A stretch of 8,402 bases of DNA, from positions 1 through 8,402 of the forward strand of contig JAISZP010000229.1 of assembly GCA_031269135.1 (NCBI GenBank), given 5' to 3'. Under the pieces are notes generated by a model. That model was not told the origin of the DNA and searched no databases. It was given only the letters and a program-made list of their open reading frames with translations. Origin of the DNA: Deltaproteobacteria bacterium. Lineage in GTDB: Bacteria; Desulfobacterota; Desulfarculia; Adiutricales; Adiutricaceae. The translations under genes were made by a program, and so were the position numbers. Shown piece by piece: positions 1 through 6,877 of the stretch. Each line of letters begins with the position of its first letter. The first letter of the stretch is position 1.

Positions 1-79
1 CGTTTACCGAAACGGCGTCCAAGGCTTTCACTGAGCCGTAGATCTTCGAGACCCCTTCTATTTCCAAGATATCGGTCAT
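1..79 (-). CDS. ABC transporter ATP-binding protein, N-terminal fragment (runs off the left edge)
   Basis: Reading the minus strand from the ATG at 79 gives 26 codons, beginning MTDILEIEGVSKIYGSVKA, with no stop before the window edge. This is the usual first beta-strand region of an ABC ATPase (LEIEGVSKIYG...VKALDAVS), just before where the Walker A loop should come; Walker A itself lies outside the window. An in-frame TAA sits two codons upstream, so the ATG at 79 is the earliest ATG start. Only a weak purine stretch (AAAGAG) precedes it. It follows two MacB/FtsX-type permeases on the same strand, so it is most simply their LolD/MacB-like ATPase, energising the pair from the cytoplasm, as Cj1663 does for Cj1661/Cj1662 by position. 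A family member of this kind is about 220-250 residues. The gap to the upstream permease is unusually long (162 bp) and is filled with tandem repeats. Confidence 0.85.
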   Translation of the reverse strand, partial: MTDILEIEGVSKIYGSVKALDAVSVN

Positions 80-124
80 TTTTTACTCTTTTAAAATAGC
101 TGAAAATGAAAAACCAAAAAACTT

Positions 125-204
125 CAAAAGAAAACGCATTCAAAGGAAAACGCCTTCAAAAGAAAATGCCTTCAAAAGAAAACGCCTTCAAAAGAAAATT
201 CATA
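125..204. repeat. 16-bp tandem repeat, five copies, in the permease-ATPase gap
   Basis: Five consecutive 16-bp units start at 125, 141, 157, 173 and 189. The plus-strand consensus is CAAAAGAAAACGCCTT, and each unit differs from it by zero to a few bases, the last being the most diverged. The array fills about half of the 162-bp spacer between the second permease and the ATPase, and would be transcribed as a U-rich run (AAGGCGUUUUCUUUUG units) if the operon is continuous. The unit is not a multiple of three and lies outside any supported gene. The units are too short and have no spacers, so this is not a CRISPR array. Its role, if any, is unknown. Confidence 0.9.
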
Positions 205-241
205 GAAAGGCGAGATAATCTTGCGATGATCCCAAACTTCT

Positions 242-1381
242 TCACTCGCCTCTGAGCACTATCGCCGGCTCGACGTCCACGGCTTTCCTGACGGGCCACA
301 AAGAGGCTACAATGGTCACAATCGCGCAGACGATCACGGTAATCGGCACCAAGTGAAATTCTGGATTCAACCCCCGGCCGAAGACGCTGACGGAAACTAT
401 CCTGGCGAATAAAAAGCCTGTAAACGACCCTAAAATGCCTCCCAAGATCCCCAGCATCAAGCCTTCTCCTAAAAATTCCCTCGCCACTCTACGGTTTTCG
501 GCGCCTAAGGCCTTCTTTAGGCCAATCTCCCTGCGTCGTTCCATCACTACCGTCATCATGGTGGTGGTGACGCAGATCATAGTTAAACTTAAAACGACGA
601 AAGTCACCAAATACACCAGCCAAGTAAGCTTTCCCAATACCGTCGCTTCAGAACTGGCTACCCTTGTGACTAGCTTTGGCTCCACGCTGGGGACGTCGCT
701 TTTGACTTTGCCGGCGACCGCAGGCAGCGGAGTCCCGGTCGTGGATAAGCTAGCCTCGGCCAGATCCGCCACCACGGCCTCTCTGGTCATCTCTTCCATG
801 TCGCTTAAAGACATGTAGATAAAGCCGTCTTCCACTCCGCCGGTGGAGAGCGTTCCCACTATCTTGAAATTTTTGTCGTATCGTTGCTGCCGACTATTGC
901 GGCCGTCCAAAAGAAGACCTCTTCCCGGCTGCAAGCCTGTGGCTTGAACGATGTCGGAACCAATCAACACTTCAGACGGAGCGGTCGGCCACTGTCCTTC
1001 GACGCGCCAAAAGGGGCTGGTCTTTTTGACGTCGTCAAAACTGGTGCCGACGGCCGTGTATGGCAACATATTGTTGCGGACAGCCTCGTAGCGAAAGGGA
1101 GTCAGTCCCACCAAACGCTCGGAGGGCAGGCTCTTTCTCACCTCCGAGAGTTCTTCGGTGGTGAGACGCCCGGTGGCGGCGGCTTTCACGAAAACCATGT
1201 TGGCGCCGTAAGAACGAAACTCTTGGCTTAATTGCTTTGGAATGTCATAGCAAAGAGTGATCAGACCCAAAAGGACCGTGGCCCCGATGGTGACGCCGGT
1301 GAGAGCCACCAGCAGTCTTGAACGTCTGCGGATAAGCGACCAAAGAATCATCTTAAAGGCGAAGCGGCGGTTGGTGATCAA
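242..1381 (-). CDS. MacB/FtsX-type ABC transporter permease (second of the pair)
   Basis: This 379-residue inner-membrane protein has the MacB/FtsX layout: one membrane helix near residues 22-42, a periplasmic domain of about 205 residues, then three helices near 252-279, 304-333 and 344-363. The conserved MERRREIGLKKALGA stretch (280-294), typical of the cytoplasmic loop of FtsX domains that contacts the ATPase, follows the second helix. A QEFRSYGAN segment (53-61) matches QELKSYGAN in the neighbouring permease, showing the two are paralogues that probably form a heterodimer. The start is a TTG at 1381, chosen because a strong GGGGAGGA Shine-Dalgarno lies 6 nt upstream; the first ATG, codon 11, has no comparable site. 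It begins 42 bp after the first permease ends. By position it corresponds to Cj1662 of the C. jejuni P19 locus. The transported or acted-on substrate is not established. Confidence 0.9.
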   Translation of the reverse strand: MITNRRFAFKMILWSLIRRRSRLLVALTGVTIGATVLLGLITLCYDIPKQLSQEFRSYGANMVFVKAAATGRLTTEELSEVRKSLPSERLVGLTPFRYEAVRNNMLPYTAVGTSFDDVKKTSPFWRVEGQWPTAPSEVLIGSDIVQATGLQPGRGLLLDGRNSRQQRYDKNFKIVGTLSTGGVEDGFIYMSLSDMEEMTREAVVADLAEASLSTTGTPLPAVAGKVKSDVPSVEPKLVTRVASSEATVLGKLTWLVYLVTFVVLSLTMICVTTTMMTVVMERRREIGLKKALGAENRRVAREFLGEGLMLGILGGILGSFTGFLFARIVSVSVFGRGLNPEFHLVPITVIVCAIVTIVASLWPVRKAVDVEPAIVLRGE

Positions 1382-1387
1382 AAGACG

Positions 1388-1395
1388 TCCTCCCC
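1388..1395 (-). promoter_or_regulatory. Strong ribosome binding site fixing a TTG start
   Basis: The minus strand reads GGGGAGGA, then six bases, then TTG. This is a near-ideal anti-16S match at ideal spacing and is the reason for preferring the TTG at 1381 over the ATG ten codons further in. Confidence 0.75.
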
Positions 1396-1423
1396 GCAGA
1401 GAAAAAACTTGTCGCGAAAAATC

Positions 1424-3082
1424 TTACCCATGCAAGACCTCCGTCGGCTTGAGACGCAGCAGCGCCTTTAAAGCCGGAAGACTTCCCAAGAGGGTGACGA
1501 CCAGAACCATTAAAACCCCGATAGGTATGACAACAGCTTTTACGGAAACGGTGGCGCCGAAGACCGAAAGACCGATGAACTGAGCCAAACCCAAACCCGT
1601 CAAATAGCCGGCGATTCCCCCCACAAAGGCCGCCGCCGAGATTTCGCATAAGACCAACATTACGATAGCCAGGCCCGTGGCCCCCAAAGCCTTAAGCAGA
1701 CCAATCTCGACGCTCCTCTCCATGATGTTGGCCGTCACCAAATTGGAGATGGCCAAAGCGGAGCACAAAAGAGTGAGGATAGTCAGCAGTATGATCATCA
1801 GCTGAGTCTTGGAAAGTATGGCGCCTTCCGACTGCGAGACGCGCAGCATCGGCTTGACCCTGACTCCAGGCAGGATCTCCTCGATTTGGTAGGCGATCGA
1901 ACTTATATAGGCGGTGCAATACCAGGTATCCCACTCCACTCGGGTGAGACTTCCGGGGTTTTGAGCCGCCCGGCGGGAGAGATCGTTGTCGGGAGTCGTC
2001 AAAGCGCTGACCTCGGCTCTCTGGACTAAACCCGGTTTTGAAGACAGCCGCTGCGCCAGCGCGATAGGAGCGAAAATGCCGCTCTCGTCTTCCGAACCGC
2101 TCTCAAAGATTGCTCTGACGGCGACTTCAACGTTTTTTCCGCCAGGCGCGGTTAGGGTAAAACCATCGCCTACCTTCAAATCGAGATCATCGGCGAGTTC
2201 TTGTCCCACCAACACCGATGTTTCATCGCCGTCGTCGCCAGGCGCCCCTTCTAAGACCCACCATGACTTTAAGGCGGTCATGCCGGTATCGACTTCATCT
2301 CCGGTAGGAAGACTTAGATGCTTATTGAACCAAGTCCCGGTCAGAGAGACGGTCTCTCCGTTCACTTTGACGGGAATCGTCAGATAGGGCGCAAAGTCGA
2401 CTATATTATAAGCCCAAAAGATCATCTTTATCTTATAGAGTTCGTCTTCCAGAATGTAATTGTTGGCGAGGTCGGCCTGACCATCTATTTGGTCAATTTG
2501 CCCATCTTGGTCGGCTAGACTATCTTGGTCAATCGGGCTAGCTTGGTCAGCTAGACTATCTTGGTTAATTTGACTAGCTTGGTCAATTTGACCATCTTGG
2601 TCAGTTAGACTAACTTGGTCAATTTTACTATCTTGGTCGTCTAGACTAACTTGGTCAATTTGACTAGCGCCGGAATCCGCTTGGTCGCCAAGAGATTGAC
2701 CATCGCTCTGACCATGCTCATGGCCATACTCATGAGAATCTTGAGCTTGACCGGCATGCCCCTGTCGCTCTCCAGCATCGTCATCATCCTGAGCTGAATT
2801 CCGAGTTGAATTCCGAGTTGAATCTCGCGCCGAATCCTGAACCGAATCCTGCAGCGATTCCTCCACCCGGTACATATCCCCAAACATTGAAGCCCCTTTG
2901 GGAATGATGTTTAAGTTGGCGCCGTAGCTCTTGAGTTCTTGGTTCACCTTGTCTCCCACGTCAAACATGACTCCCAGCATGGCTGTAGCCAACGATACGC
3001 CTAAGCCTACAGTAAAGGCGATCATGATATGTTTGCGCTTTTGCCTTAAAAGTGCCCCTTTGAGCATCTTCCAAAACATCAT
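1424..3082 (-). CDS. MacB/FtsX-type ABC transporter permease with a large repetitive insertion
   Basis: This 552-residue permease has a helix near 20-40, a long periplasmic domain, and three C-terminal helices near 427-449, 471-495 and 517-537. The FtsX-type loop MERSVEIGLLKALGATG spans 454-470. It is about 170 residues longer than its paralogue downstream. Most of the excess is a low-complexity block (about 75-205) rich in Asp, Gln and Ser, placed shortly after the first helix and therefore predicted to be periplasmic. The block contains six tetrapeptide repeats (75-98), an acidic and histidine-bearing stretch (99-124, with H109, H117, H121, H123) and ten hexapeptide repeats (139-198). Reading frame and flanking domains are intact, so this is an expanded gene, not a broken one. 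Two adjacent ATGs (3082 and 3079) follow GAGGTGA; the second has the better spacing. By position it corresponds to Cj1661. Confidence 0.92.
   Translation of the reverse strand: MMFWKMLKGALLRQKRKHIMIAFTVGLGVSLATAMLGVMFDVGDKVNQELKSYGANLNIIPKGASMFGDMYRVEESLQDSVQDSARDSTRNSTRNSAQDDDDAGERQGHAGQAQDSHEYGHEHGQSDGQSLGDQADSGASQIDQVSLDDQDSKIDQVSLTDQDGQIDQASQINQDSLADQASPIDQDSLADQDGQIDQIDGQADLANNYILEDELYKIKMIFWAYNIVDFAPYLTIPVKVNGETVSLTGTWFNKHLSLPTGDEVDTGMTALKSWWVLEGAPGDDGDETSVLVGQELADDLDLKVGDGFTLTAPGGKNVEVAVRAIFESGSEDESGIFAPIALAQRLSSKPGLVQRAEVSALTTPDNDLSRRAAQNPGSLTRVEWDTWYCTAYISSIAYQIEEILPGVRVKPMLRVSQSEGAILSKTQLMIILLTILTLLCSALAISNLVTANIMERSVEIGLLKALGATGLAIVMLVLCEISAAAFVGGIAGYLTGLGLAQFIGLSVFGATVSVKAVVIPIGVLMVLVVTLLGSLPALKALLRLKPTEVLHG
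2488..2667. repeat. 18-bp minisatellite, ten copies, coding for hexapeptide repeats
   Basis: Ten contiguous 18-bp units start with CTTGGTC (plus strand; TTTGGTC in the first), at 2488 and every 18 bases to 2650. They encode residues 139-198 of the first permease: ASQIDQ, VSLDDQ, DSKIDQ, VSLTDQ, DGQIDQ, ASQINQ, DSLADQ, ASPIDQ, DSLADQ, DGQIDQ. Two unit types largely alternate, one with Ile at position 4 and one with Leu at position 3, suggesting a 36-bp higher-order unit. A partial eleventh copy may start at 2680. Copy-number change here would keep the frame. Confidence 0.95.
2791..2862. repeat. 12-bp tandem repeat, six copies, coding for tetrapeptide repeats
   Basis: Six 12-bp units run from 2791 (GAGCTGAATTCC, GAGTTGAATTCC, GAGTTGAATCTC and three more diverged units). 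They encode ESLQ, DSVQ, DSAR, DSTR, NSTR and NSAQ at residues 75-98 of the first permease. The consensus is acidic/amide-Ser-x-Gln/Arg. It is a separate array from the 18-bp one and uses a different unit, although both lie in the same inserted block. Confidence 0.9.
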
Positions 3083-3148
3083 TCACCTCTTGAAGCACCT
3101 AAAATATTGTAAAAAACGACATCATCCGCTATTAATTCTTTCATTCTT

Positions 3149-4546
3149 TCATTCAAATCTACTAGCTTCATCTTCCAAGTCTTCGGTTTTTATATGCATT
3201 TTACCTTCTTTTAAGCTAAAAGCCAGCGGCACCGGATTGCAGCCGCCCGGAAAGCCGATGGTGGTCTTATTCATCACCACATCGCATAATTTACATATGA
3301 CCTGATCGCCTCTTTGGTAGTATCCGCTTTGGCCGCAGATGTCGCAGGCGTCTAAGCCCACTCCAAAAGCCGTTTGGCTCTTTTTGATGACGATGAACCT
3401 AACCGGAGTCCCGCTCTCGGTCTTGTAGACGTGACGGTGCAAATTTCCGTCGGACAACACGTCAAGATCCAAAACGATGTCGCTGCCGCTGGCCAGCACT
3501 TCTAAAGGCTCTTCAATTTGAGGTTCCCGGGCGTTGAAGGTTTTGAAACTGGTGGCCGTCAGCACCAGTAAAGTTAGACTGACCAAAACCAAGACTCCGC
3601 TGCGCCACTCGCTTATGAGCTGGGCTTTCATCTTTCGGACCAAAGCGGGATTAGCGCCGACAGGTTTGGTGAATTTGGAGCGAAAAATGACGATTAAAGC
3701 TAAAGCGCCCCAAAGGACCGATTGAGCGAAGAGAAAGCTGTTTTCCCGCTCTAAAAGGAAAAAAACAATCTTGAACAACGTTCTGGAGAGAATCCTTCTG
3801 GCCGCCAAAATCTGAGATATCTCTAACGTGCACTGGGCTAAAACTATAAACAGCCCTAAAAACATAAACCAGACGATAATCTTTTTGCCGGCTTTATGGG
3901 CTATGGCTCTAATCGAAAGCCAAAGAAGGGTTACGGCGATCAACCCGCAAAAATAACCCACCCATTTCAAGAGATAATCAAGGTTAAAGACGGAGTCCAG
4001 TCCAATGCCGAATTCAAAGGGATAGAGCATTAAATTCGGAGCGACTCTAGCCGTAAAAAAAGTCAGAACAAGCGCCCCGCAGACGGCCGAGGCTGCGCTT
4101 AATCTTCTTAAACGCGCCGGACCGAAGGATAATATGACGGCCGACACCGCAAAAGAAACGACAATCACGTGACTAGGAACAAAAACGCGGCTGGCCCGAG
4201 ACAAGGCCCCAAAACCTATAGCCAAAAAGAAGGCTATAGCTAGTCTGGCGATCCAAATTTTGACCTTAGTCGCCTGGCCGAGATTGGTCAATATCAGCCA
4301 ACTCGCCAGAGACAGAACCAACGGTATCGATACTCCAAGATCGTAGAATTCCCTAATGACCCAGCCGGTGTTTCTTCTTAAAATGGCCAGCGCCAAGGCG
4401 GCGATCAAGCCTAAAATCACCCCGGGGATCGCCAAAGGCTTGATCAGGTTTTGAAAGCTGCCGCGCCTATAGACGAACAAGATTAGAGGAACGGCTATAG
4501 CCGCCAAATACGTATTTTCAACTACATTAATGAGATATAAGAGCAT
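3149..4546 (-). CDS. DUF2318 (Fe-S-membrane) polytopic protein
   Basis: This 465-residue protein has about ten predicted membrane helices (roughly 13-25, 39-56, 73-90, 98-112, 124-141, 152-166, 197-213, 223-240, 271-288 and 316-332), followed by a soluble C-terminal domain (about 340-465). That domain has the DUF2318 cysteine pattern: CDIC at 401-404, CKLC at 418-421 and PGGCNP with C436, plus H370 and H372. The pattern suggests metal or Fe-S binding or a redox role, but the function is not established for the family. It lies between the P19 gene and the two ABC permeases, as Cj1660 does. The ATG at 4546 has no clear Shine-Dalgarno; an in-frame TAA ten codons upstream limits any extension. 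Translation may depend on the structured 212-bp leader that separates it from P19. Confidence 0.92.
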   Translation of the reverse strand: MLLYLINVVENTYLAAIAVPLILFVYRRGSFQNLIKPLAIPGVILGLIAALALAILRRNTGWVIREFYDLGVSIPLVLSLASWLILTNLGQATKVKIWIARLAIAFFLAIGFGALSRASRVFVPSHVIVVSFAVSAVILSFGPARLRRLSAASAVCGALVLTFFTARVAPNLMLYPFEFGIGLDSVFNLDYLLKWVGYFCGLIAVTLLWLSIRAIAHKAGKKIIVWFMFLGLFIVLAQCTLEISQILAARRILSRTLFKIVFFLLERENSFLFAQSVLWGALALIVIFRSKFTKPVGANPALVRKMKAQLISEWRSGVLVLVSLTLLVLTATSFKTFNAREPQIEEPLEVLASGSDIVLDLDVLSDGNLHRHVYKTESGTPVRFIVIKKSQTAFGVGLDACDICGQSGYYQRGDQVICKLCDVVMNKTTIGFPGGCNPVPLAFSLKEGKMHIKTEDLEDEASRFE

Positions 4547-4588
4547 CTGTTTGACGAAACCGCGATGATAAGCTTAAAGTGGCGACCA

Positions 4589-4650
4589 CAAAAGAAAAGG
4601 TCACACTTTCCCCAAGGTTTGCCCTATTCGATGGGAAAACCTTTCTTTTG
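4589..4650 (-). promoter_or_regulatory. Imperfect long stem-loop in the leader of the DUF2318 gene
   Basis: The arm at 4589-4601 (CAAAAGAAAAGGT) is the reverse complement of 4639-4650 (ACCTTTCTTTTG) apart from one bulged base. Further pairing of TTTCCC (about 4607-4612) with GGGAAA (4633-4638) is possible across a 5-nt bulge. On the minus strand this hairpin ends 42 nt before the DUF2318 ATG. No U-tract follows it, so it does not look like a simple terminator. It might be an mRNA processing or translation-control element. Confidence 0.4.
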
Positions 4651-4694
4651 CGGAAAAGCTGGTGACCATAGCTGTCGATTATCCTAAACGATCC

Positions 4695-4747
4695 TCTCAA
4701 ACGGATCAAGAATTCCTAATTTGGAAGACGACTTGACCCGTTTGAGA
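4695..4747 (-). terminator. 16-bp inverted repeat 11 nt after the P19 stop
   Basis: The arms 4695-4710 and 4732-4747 are complementary over 16 positions with a single G-U wobble in the minus-strand RNA, around a 21-nt loop. The stem begins 11 nt past the P19 stop codon. No run of U follows the 3' arm, so a classical intrinsic terminator is not supported. Protection of the upstream P19 message from 3' exonucleases, or partial termination, are the more likely roles. Either would raise P19 over the membrane genes behind it. The pairing is seen directly; the function is inferred. Confidence 0.5.
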
Positions 4748-4758
4748 TTTTCAACTAT

Positions 4759-5328
4759 TTACCAGGTCCTGGGGACCCAATCGAAATCCCAAGAAACTTC
4801 GATCGGCTCTTTCCAGAAGCGGCCCTCGACGCCGGTGGCTTTGTCGACGTGCAGCAAATAACCTTGCTTGTCCGGGCTTTCAATGATGAACGTGATTTTG
4901 TACTTGCCGGCGCCGTCAAGCTTGACGTTGTTGCCGTAATGCGGGCCGTCGGAGGCGCTCATGGGCATGAAGTTGCCCTCGATGACTTTTCCGTCTTCTT
5001 TGACGGCTTTGTACTTGACCGTCAAATCAGGGACGAAGTCGCCCGCGCCGTAGCCCAGTCCGTTGTTCTCGACAGCGGAAATGTCCGCTTCCATGTGCAT
5101 ATCGCTCTCGGCTGCAGGCAATCCGCCAAGACCAAGGGGTTCCATGTCGACAGGCTGGAAGTAGACGCCGGCTATCATCAATGGACCGACGATATGGTCG
5201 TCGCCGATGGGAAACTCTTCAAAACCGGCGGCTTCGCCGGGGGCCTGGGCCATAGCGGTCGGCACGATGGCCAGACACAGCAAAAGGGCGAACATGGCCA
5301 ACAAAGTACTACATTTAATGGACTTCAT
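4759..5328 (-). CDS. p19: P19/Tp34-family periplasmic iron-binding protein
   Basis: This 189-residue secreted protein has a signal peptide (hydrophobic core about 8-24, cleavage likely after AMA at 25-27). The mature part carries the family's metal-site signatures: DDH (43-45), MHMEAD (77-82), MPMSASDGPHYGNNVKL (121-137, with M121, M123 and H130) and LLHVDKATGVEGRFW (158-172, with H160). In C. jejuni P19 the equivalent His, Met and acidic residues bind copper and iron at the dimer interface. The family works as the periplasmic partner of FTR1-type permeases. A strong GGAGGA Shine-Dalgarno lies 4 nt before the ATG. It follows the FTR1 gene by 111 bp and is followed by a stable inverted repeat, both consistent with high expression. 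Tp34 of Treponema is a lipoprotein; here C18 is not in a convincing lipobox, so a soluble periplasmic form is more likely. Confidence 0.95.
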   Translation of the reverse strand: MKSIKCSTLLAMFALLLCLAIVPTAMAQAPGEAAGFEEFPIGDDHIVGPLMIAGVYFQPVDMEPLGLGGLPAAESDMHMEADISAVENNGLGYGAGDFVPDLTVKYKAVKEDGKVIEGNFMPMSASDGPHYGNNVKLDGAGKYKITFIIESPDKQGYLLHVDKATGVEGRFWKEPIEVSWDFDWVPRTW

Positions 5329-5439
5329 CTTTCCTCCAATTTTGATTGACGCTGAAACGCGCCAAAAATTAAGACGACTTGCAAACCTAAGATAGCCGAA
5401 GCCACCTTTCCAAAATAAACCGAAAGGCGAATATGTCGA

Positions 5440-6732
5440 TTAAGCCGCGGCGAGCTTCAGTCGCCGGTTCTTCCTACGTATGACCACTATTGAGAGAATC
5501 GTAAGCAGCACCAAGACTATTTGCGGGACCAAAGTCTGGACGGTGGGGAATATCCCCAGCAGCTCCACCGTCGGAAAGCCTTCGATGAAAGTGATCGACA
5601 AGGCGTCGCCTTCTTGAAGTTCTTTGATGCCGCCGCCGACAAAGGCGATCGCCATGATGAACATCAAGATGCTGGTCCACAGGAAAAACGGCTTCAGCGG
5701 CAGGCGCATCGAGCCGTACCTGATGATGATGAAGACAATCACCAAGGCCACGCAGCCTACGGCGAATCCGCCCCAGACCATGCCTGTCGCCCCATCGGCT
5801 TCCGTGAGGATGCCTTGGTAAAACAATATCGTCTCCGCTCCTTCCCTGAAGACCGCCAAGAAAGCCGCGGCGGCTAAGGCGAAGGTGCTTCCGGCGGTCA
5901 AAGCCTGCTTAACCTTCGTCTCTATGTACCTCTTCCAAGCTTCAGCTTCAGCTTTGGAAAACATCCAGTTGGAGACGCAGAACAAGACCACCGTCGCCAA
6001 AAGCATCGTTAGGCCCTCTATCACCTCCTGCTTGGCGCCGCTGAGGTTTTGGAAGACGAGTTGAAGGGCGACGGCGGCCAAACCGCTGACCACGATAGCC
6101 GCCGCTGAGGCCCAGTACACCGTGGGGACGCTTTTCTGAAAGCCCGCGCGGGTTAGGTAGGCGGCGATGGCGGCGATGACCAATATGGCTTCGAAACCTT
6201 CACGCAGCAGAGTGCCGAAAGCGGCGAAAAAGATGGCCCAATCGCGTCCGCTGGAAACAGGGGCGGCTGGCTCGATGGTTGTTTGACCGGAAGTTTGAGT
6301 TTGAGCTTGAGCTTGAGCTTGAGCTTGAGCGGCGGTGCGACCGTCCAACGAATCGGCGTCTTCCATCAGCCAGGTGATGAGTATGTCCAAATCGGCTCTT
6401 ATCTCTTCTTTCGGCGCTCCCTTTCGAATTTTTTGCTTTATCATGCCGAACTTGTATTCGACCTGAGTGCAACGCTTGCCTGATATTCGTCCCTTTACGT
6501 TTCTTTCAAAACCTTCTTTCTCGTAGAAATCGAAATAGGCGGAGTTGACCCAGTCAAAGCTATCGTCGGGCGAACCTGAGCTGTAGGAATCGTAAGCCTT
6601 CTCCAGAGTCTCCCTCATGGCTTCAGCCACTTCGCCCCAGTTTTTGAATTTACTGACGGCGCTCTGAGCGGAGGTGGGAAGAAAAAAGACCATCAAGGCG
6701 AAAAACGCCAGTAGGACGATTGCTTTCTTCAT
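5440..6732 (-). CDS. FTR1-family iron permease with N-terminal periplasmic domain
   Basis: The protein is 430 residues long from the ATG at 6732, chosen because it opens a clear signal peptide (MKKAIVLLAFFALMVFFLPT, cleavage about 22-25) and has AAGGTG 8 nt upstream. Residues about 26-125 form a periplasmic domain typical of bacterial FTR1 proteins (WGEVAEAMRETLEKAYDSY; SAYFDFYEKEGFE). A low-complexity (AQ)5 linker at 135-144 follows. The membrane part has about seven helices and both iron-permease motifs, REGFE at 177-181 and REGAE at 296-300, whose glutamates are known to be essential for iron passage in FTR1/EfeU. It ends in a basic tail (RRKNRRLK). It imports iron across the inner membrane, probably handed over by the P19 protein encoded next. 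The frame extends 64 codons further upstream, but that extension is AT-rich leader, not protein-like. By position it matches Cj1658/FetM. Confidence 0.95.
   Translation of the reverse strand: MKKAIVLLAFFALMVFFLPTSAQSAVSKFKNWGEVAEAMRETLEKAYDSYSSGSPDDSFDWVNSAYFDFYEKEGFERNVKGRISGKRCTQVEYKFGMIKQKIRKGAPKEEIRADLDILITWLMEDADSLDGRTAAQAQAQAQAQTQTSGQTTIEPAAPVSSGRDWAIFFAAFGTLLREGFEAILVIAAIAAYLTRAGFQKSVPTVYWASAAAIVVSGLAAVALQLVFQNLSGAKQEVIEGLTMLLATVVLFCVSNWMFSKAEAEAWKRYIETKVKQALTAGSTFALAAAAFLAVFREGAETILFYQGILTEADGATGMVWGGFAVGCVALVIVFIIIRYGSMRLPLKPFFLWTSILMFIMAIAFVGGGIKELQEGDALSITFIEGFPTVELLGIFPTVQTLVPQIVLVLLTILSIVVIRRKNRRLKLAAA
6295..6330. repeat. Hexanucleotide repeat encoding (Ala-Gln)5 plus Thr-Gln
   Basis: TTGAGC is repeated five times exactly from 6301 to 6330, preceded by a TTGAGT variant at 6295-6300. 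On the coding strand the unit is GCTCAA, giving AQ x5 and one TQ at residues 135-146 of the FTR1 protein. It forms a flexible linker between the periplasmic domain and the first permease helix. The six-base unit lets copy number vary without a frameshift. Confidence 0.9.
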
Positions 6733-6790
6733 GTAAATTGCACCTTTTTCCCAAACTTTGACAAAAAAATTTTTATTCATCAAATAAACT

Positions 6791-6805
6791 TGTCTAATAA
6801 AGACA
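6791..6805. promoter_or_regulatory. Small dyad upstream of the FTR1 gene
   Basis: TGTCT and AGACA flank AATAA, a short dyad in the AT-rich leader about 59 bases before the FTR1 start. It could be an operator or a chance hairpin. I saw no convincing -35/-10 pair nearby on the minus strand, so a separate FTR1 promoter is not supported, only possible. Confidence 0.2.
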
Positions 6806-6877
6806 TTAATTTGGTTAAATATAAAGAATGGAATACGAACAGATGATGTTTTACGACACGGTTTTAAGTCGCGGCGG

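Noticed and set aside
125..204. CRISPR-like array
   Set aside because: The units are 16 bp and directly adjacent with no spacers, so this is a plain tandem repeat. The same applies to the 18-bp array at 2488-2667.
435..818. 127-codon plus-strand frame within the second permease
   Set aside because: It lies antisense to a well-supported FtsX-type permease and shows no family features.
1353..1649. 98-codon minus-strand frame overlapping both permeases
   Set aside because: It is in a shifted frame across the end of the first permease and start of the second; the Gly/Arg/Phe-rich product looks like a shadow, and both real genes are intact.
5269..5277. Lipobox at C18 of the P19 protein
   Set aside because: The LLLC context lacks the small residues expected before a lipobox cysteine, and a good AMA signal-peptidase site follows.
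4849..5349. 166-codon plus-strand frame opposite the P19 gene
   Set aside because: It is antisense to a clear P19 family gene, has no recognisable domain, and its openness follows from the codon composition of the real gene.
5405..5427. Hairpin between FTR1 and P19 as a terminator
   Set aside because: Only six base pairs around an 11-nt loop and no U-tract, so it is too weak to call.
5521..5877. 118-codon plus-strand frame opposite the FTR1 membrane region
   Set aside because: It is antisense to helices containing the REGAE motif; the product is Asp/Gln/His-rich shadow sequence without a domain.
6758..6763. Plus-strand TTGACA resembling a -35 element
   Set aside because: There is no convincing -10 at 16-18 bp and no plus-strand gene follows it.
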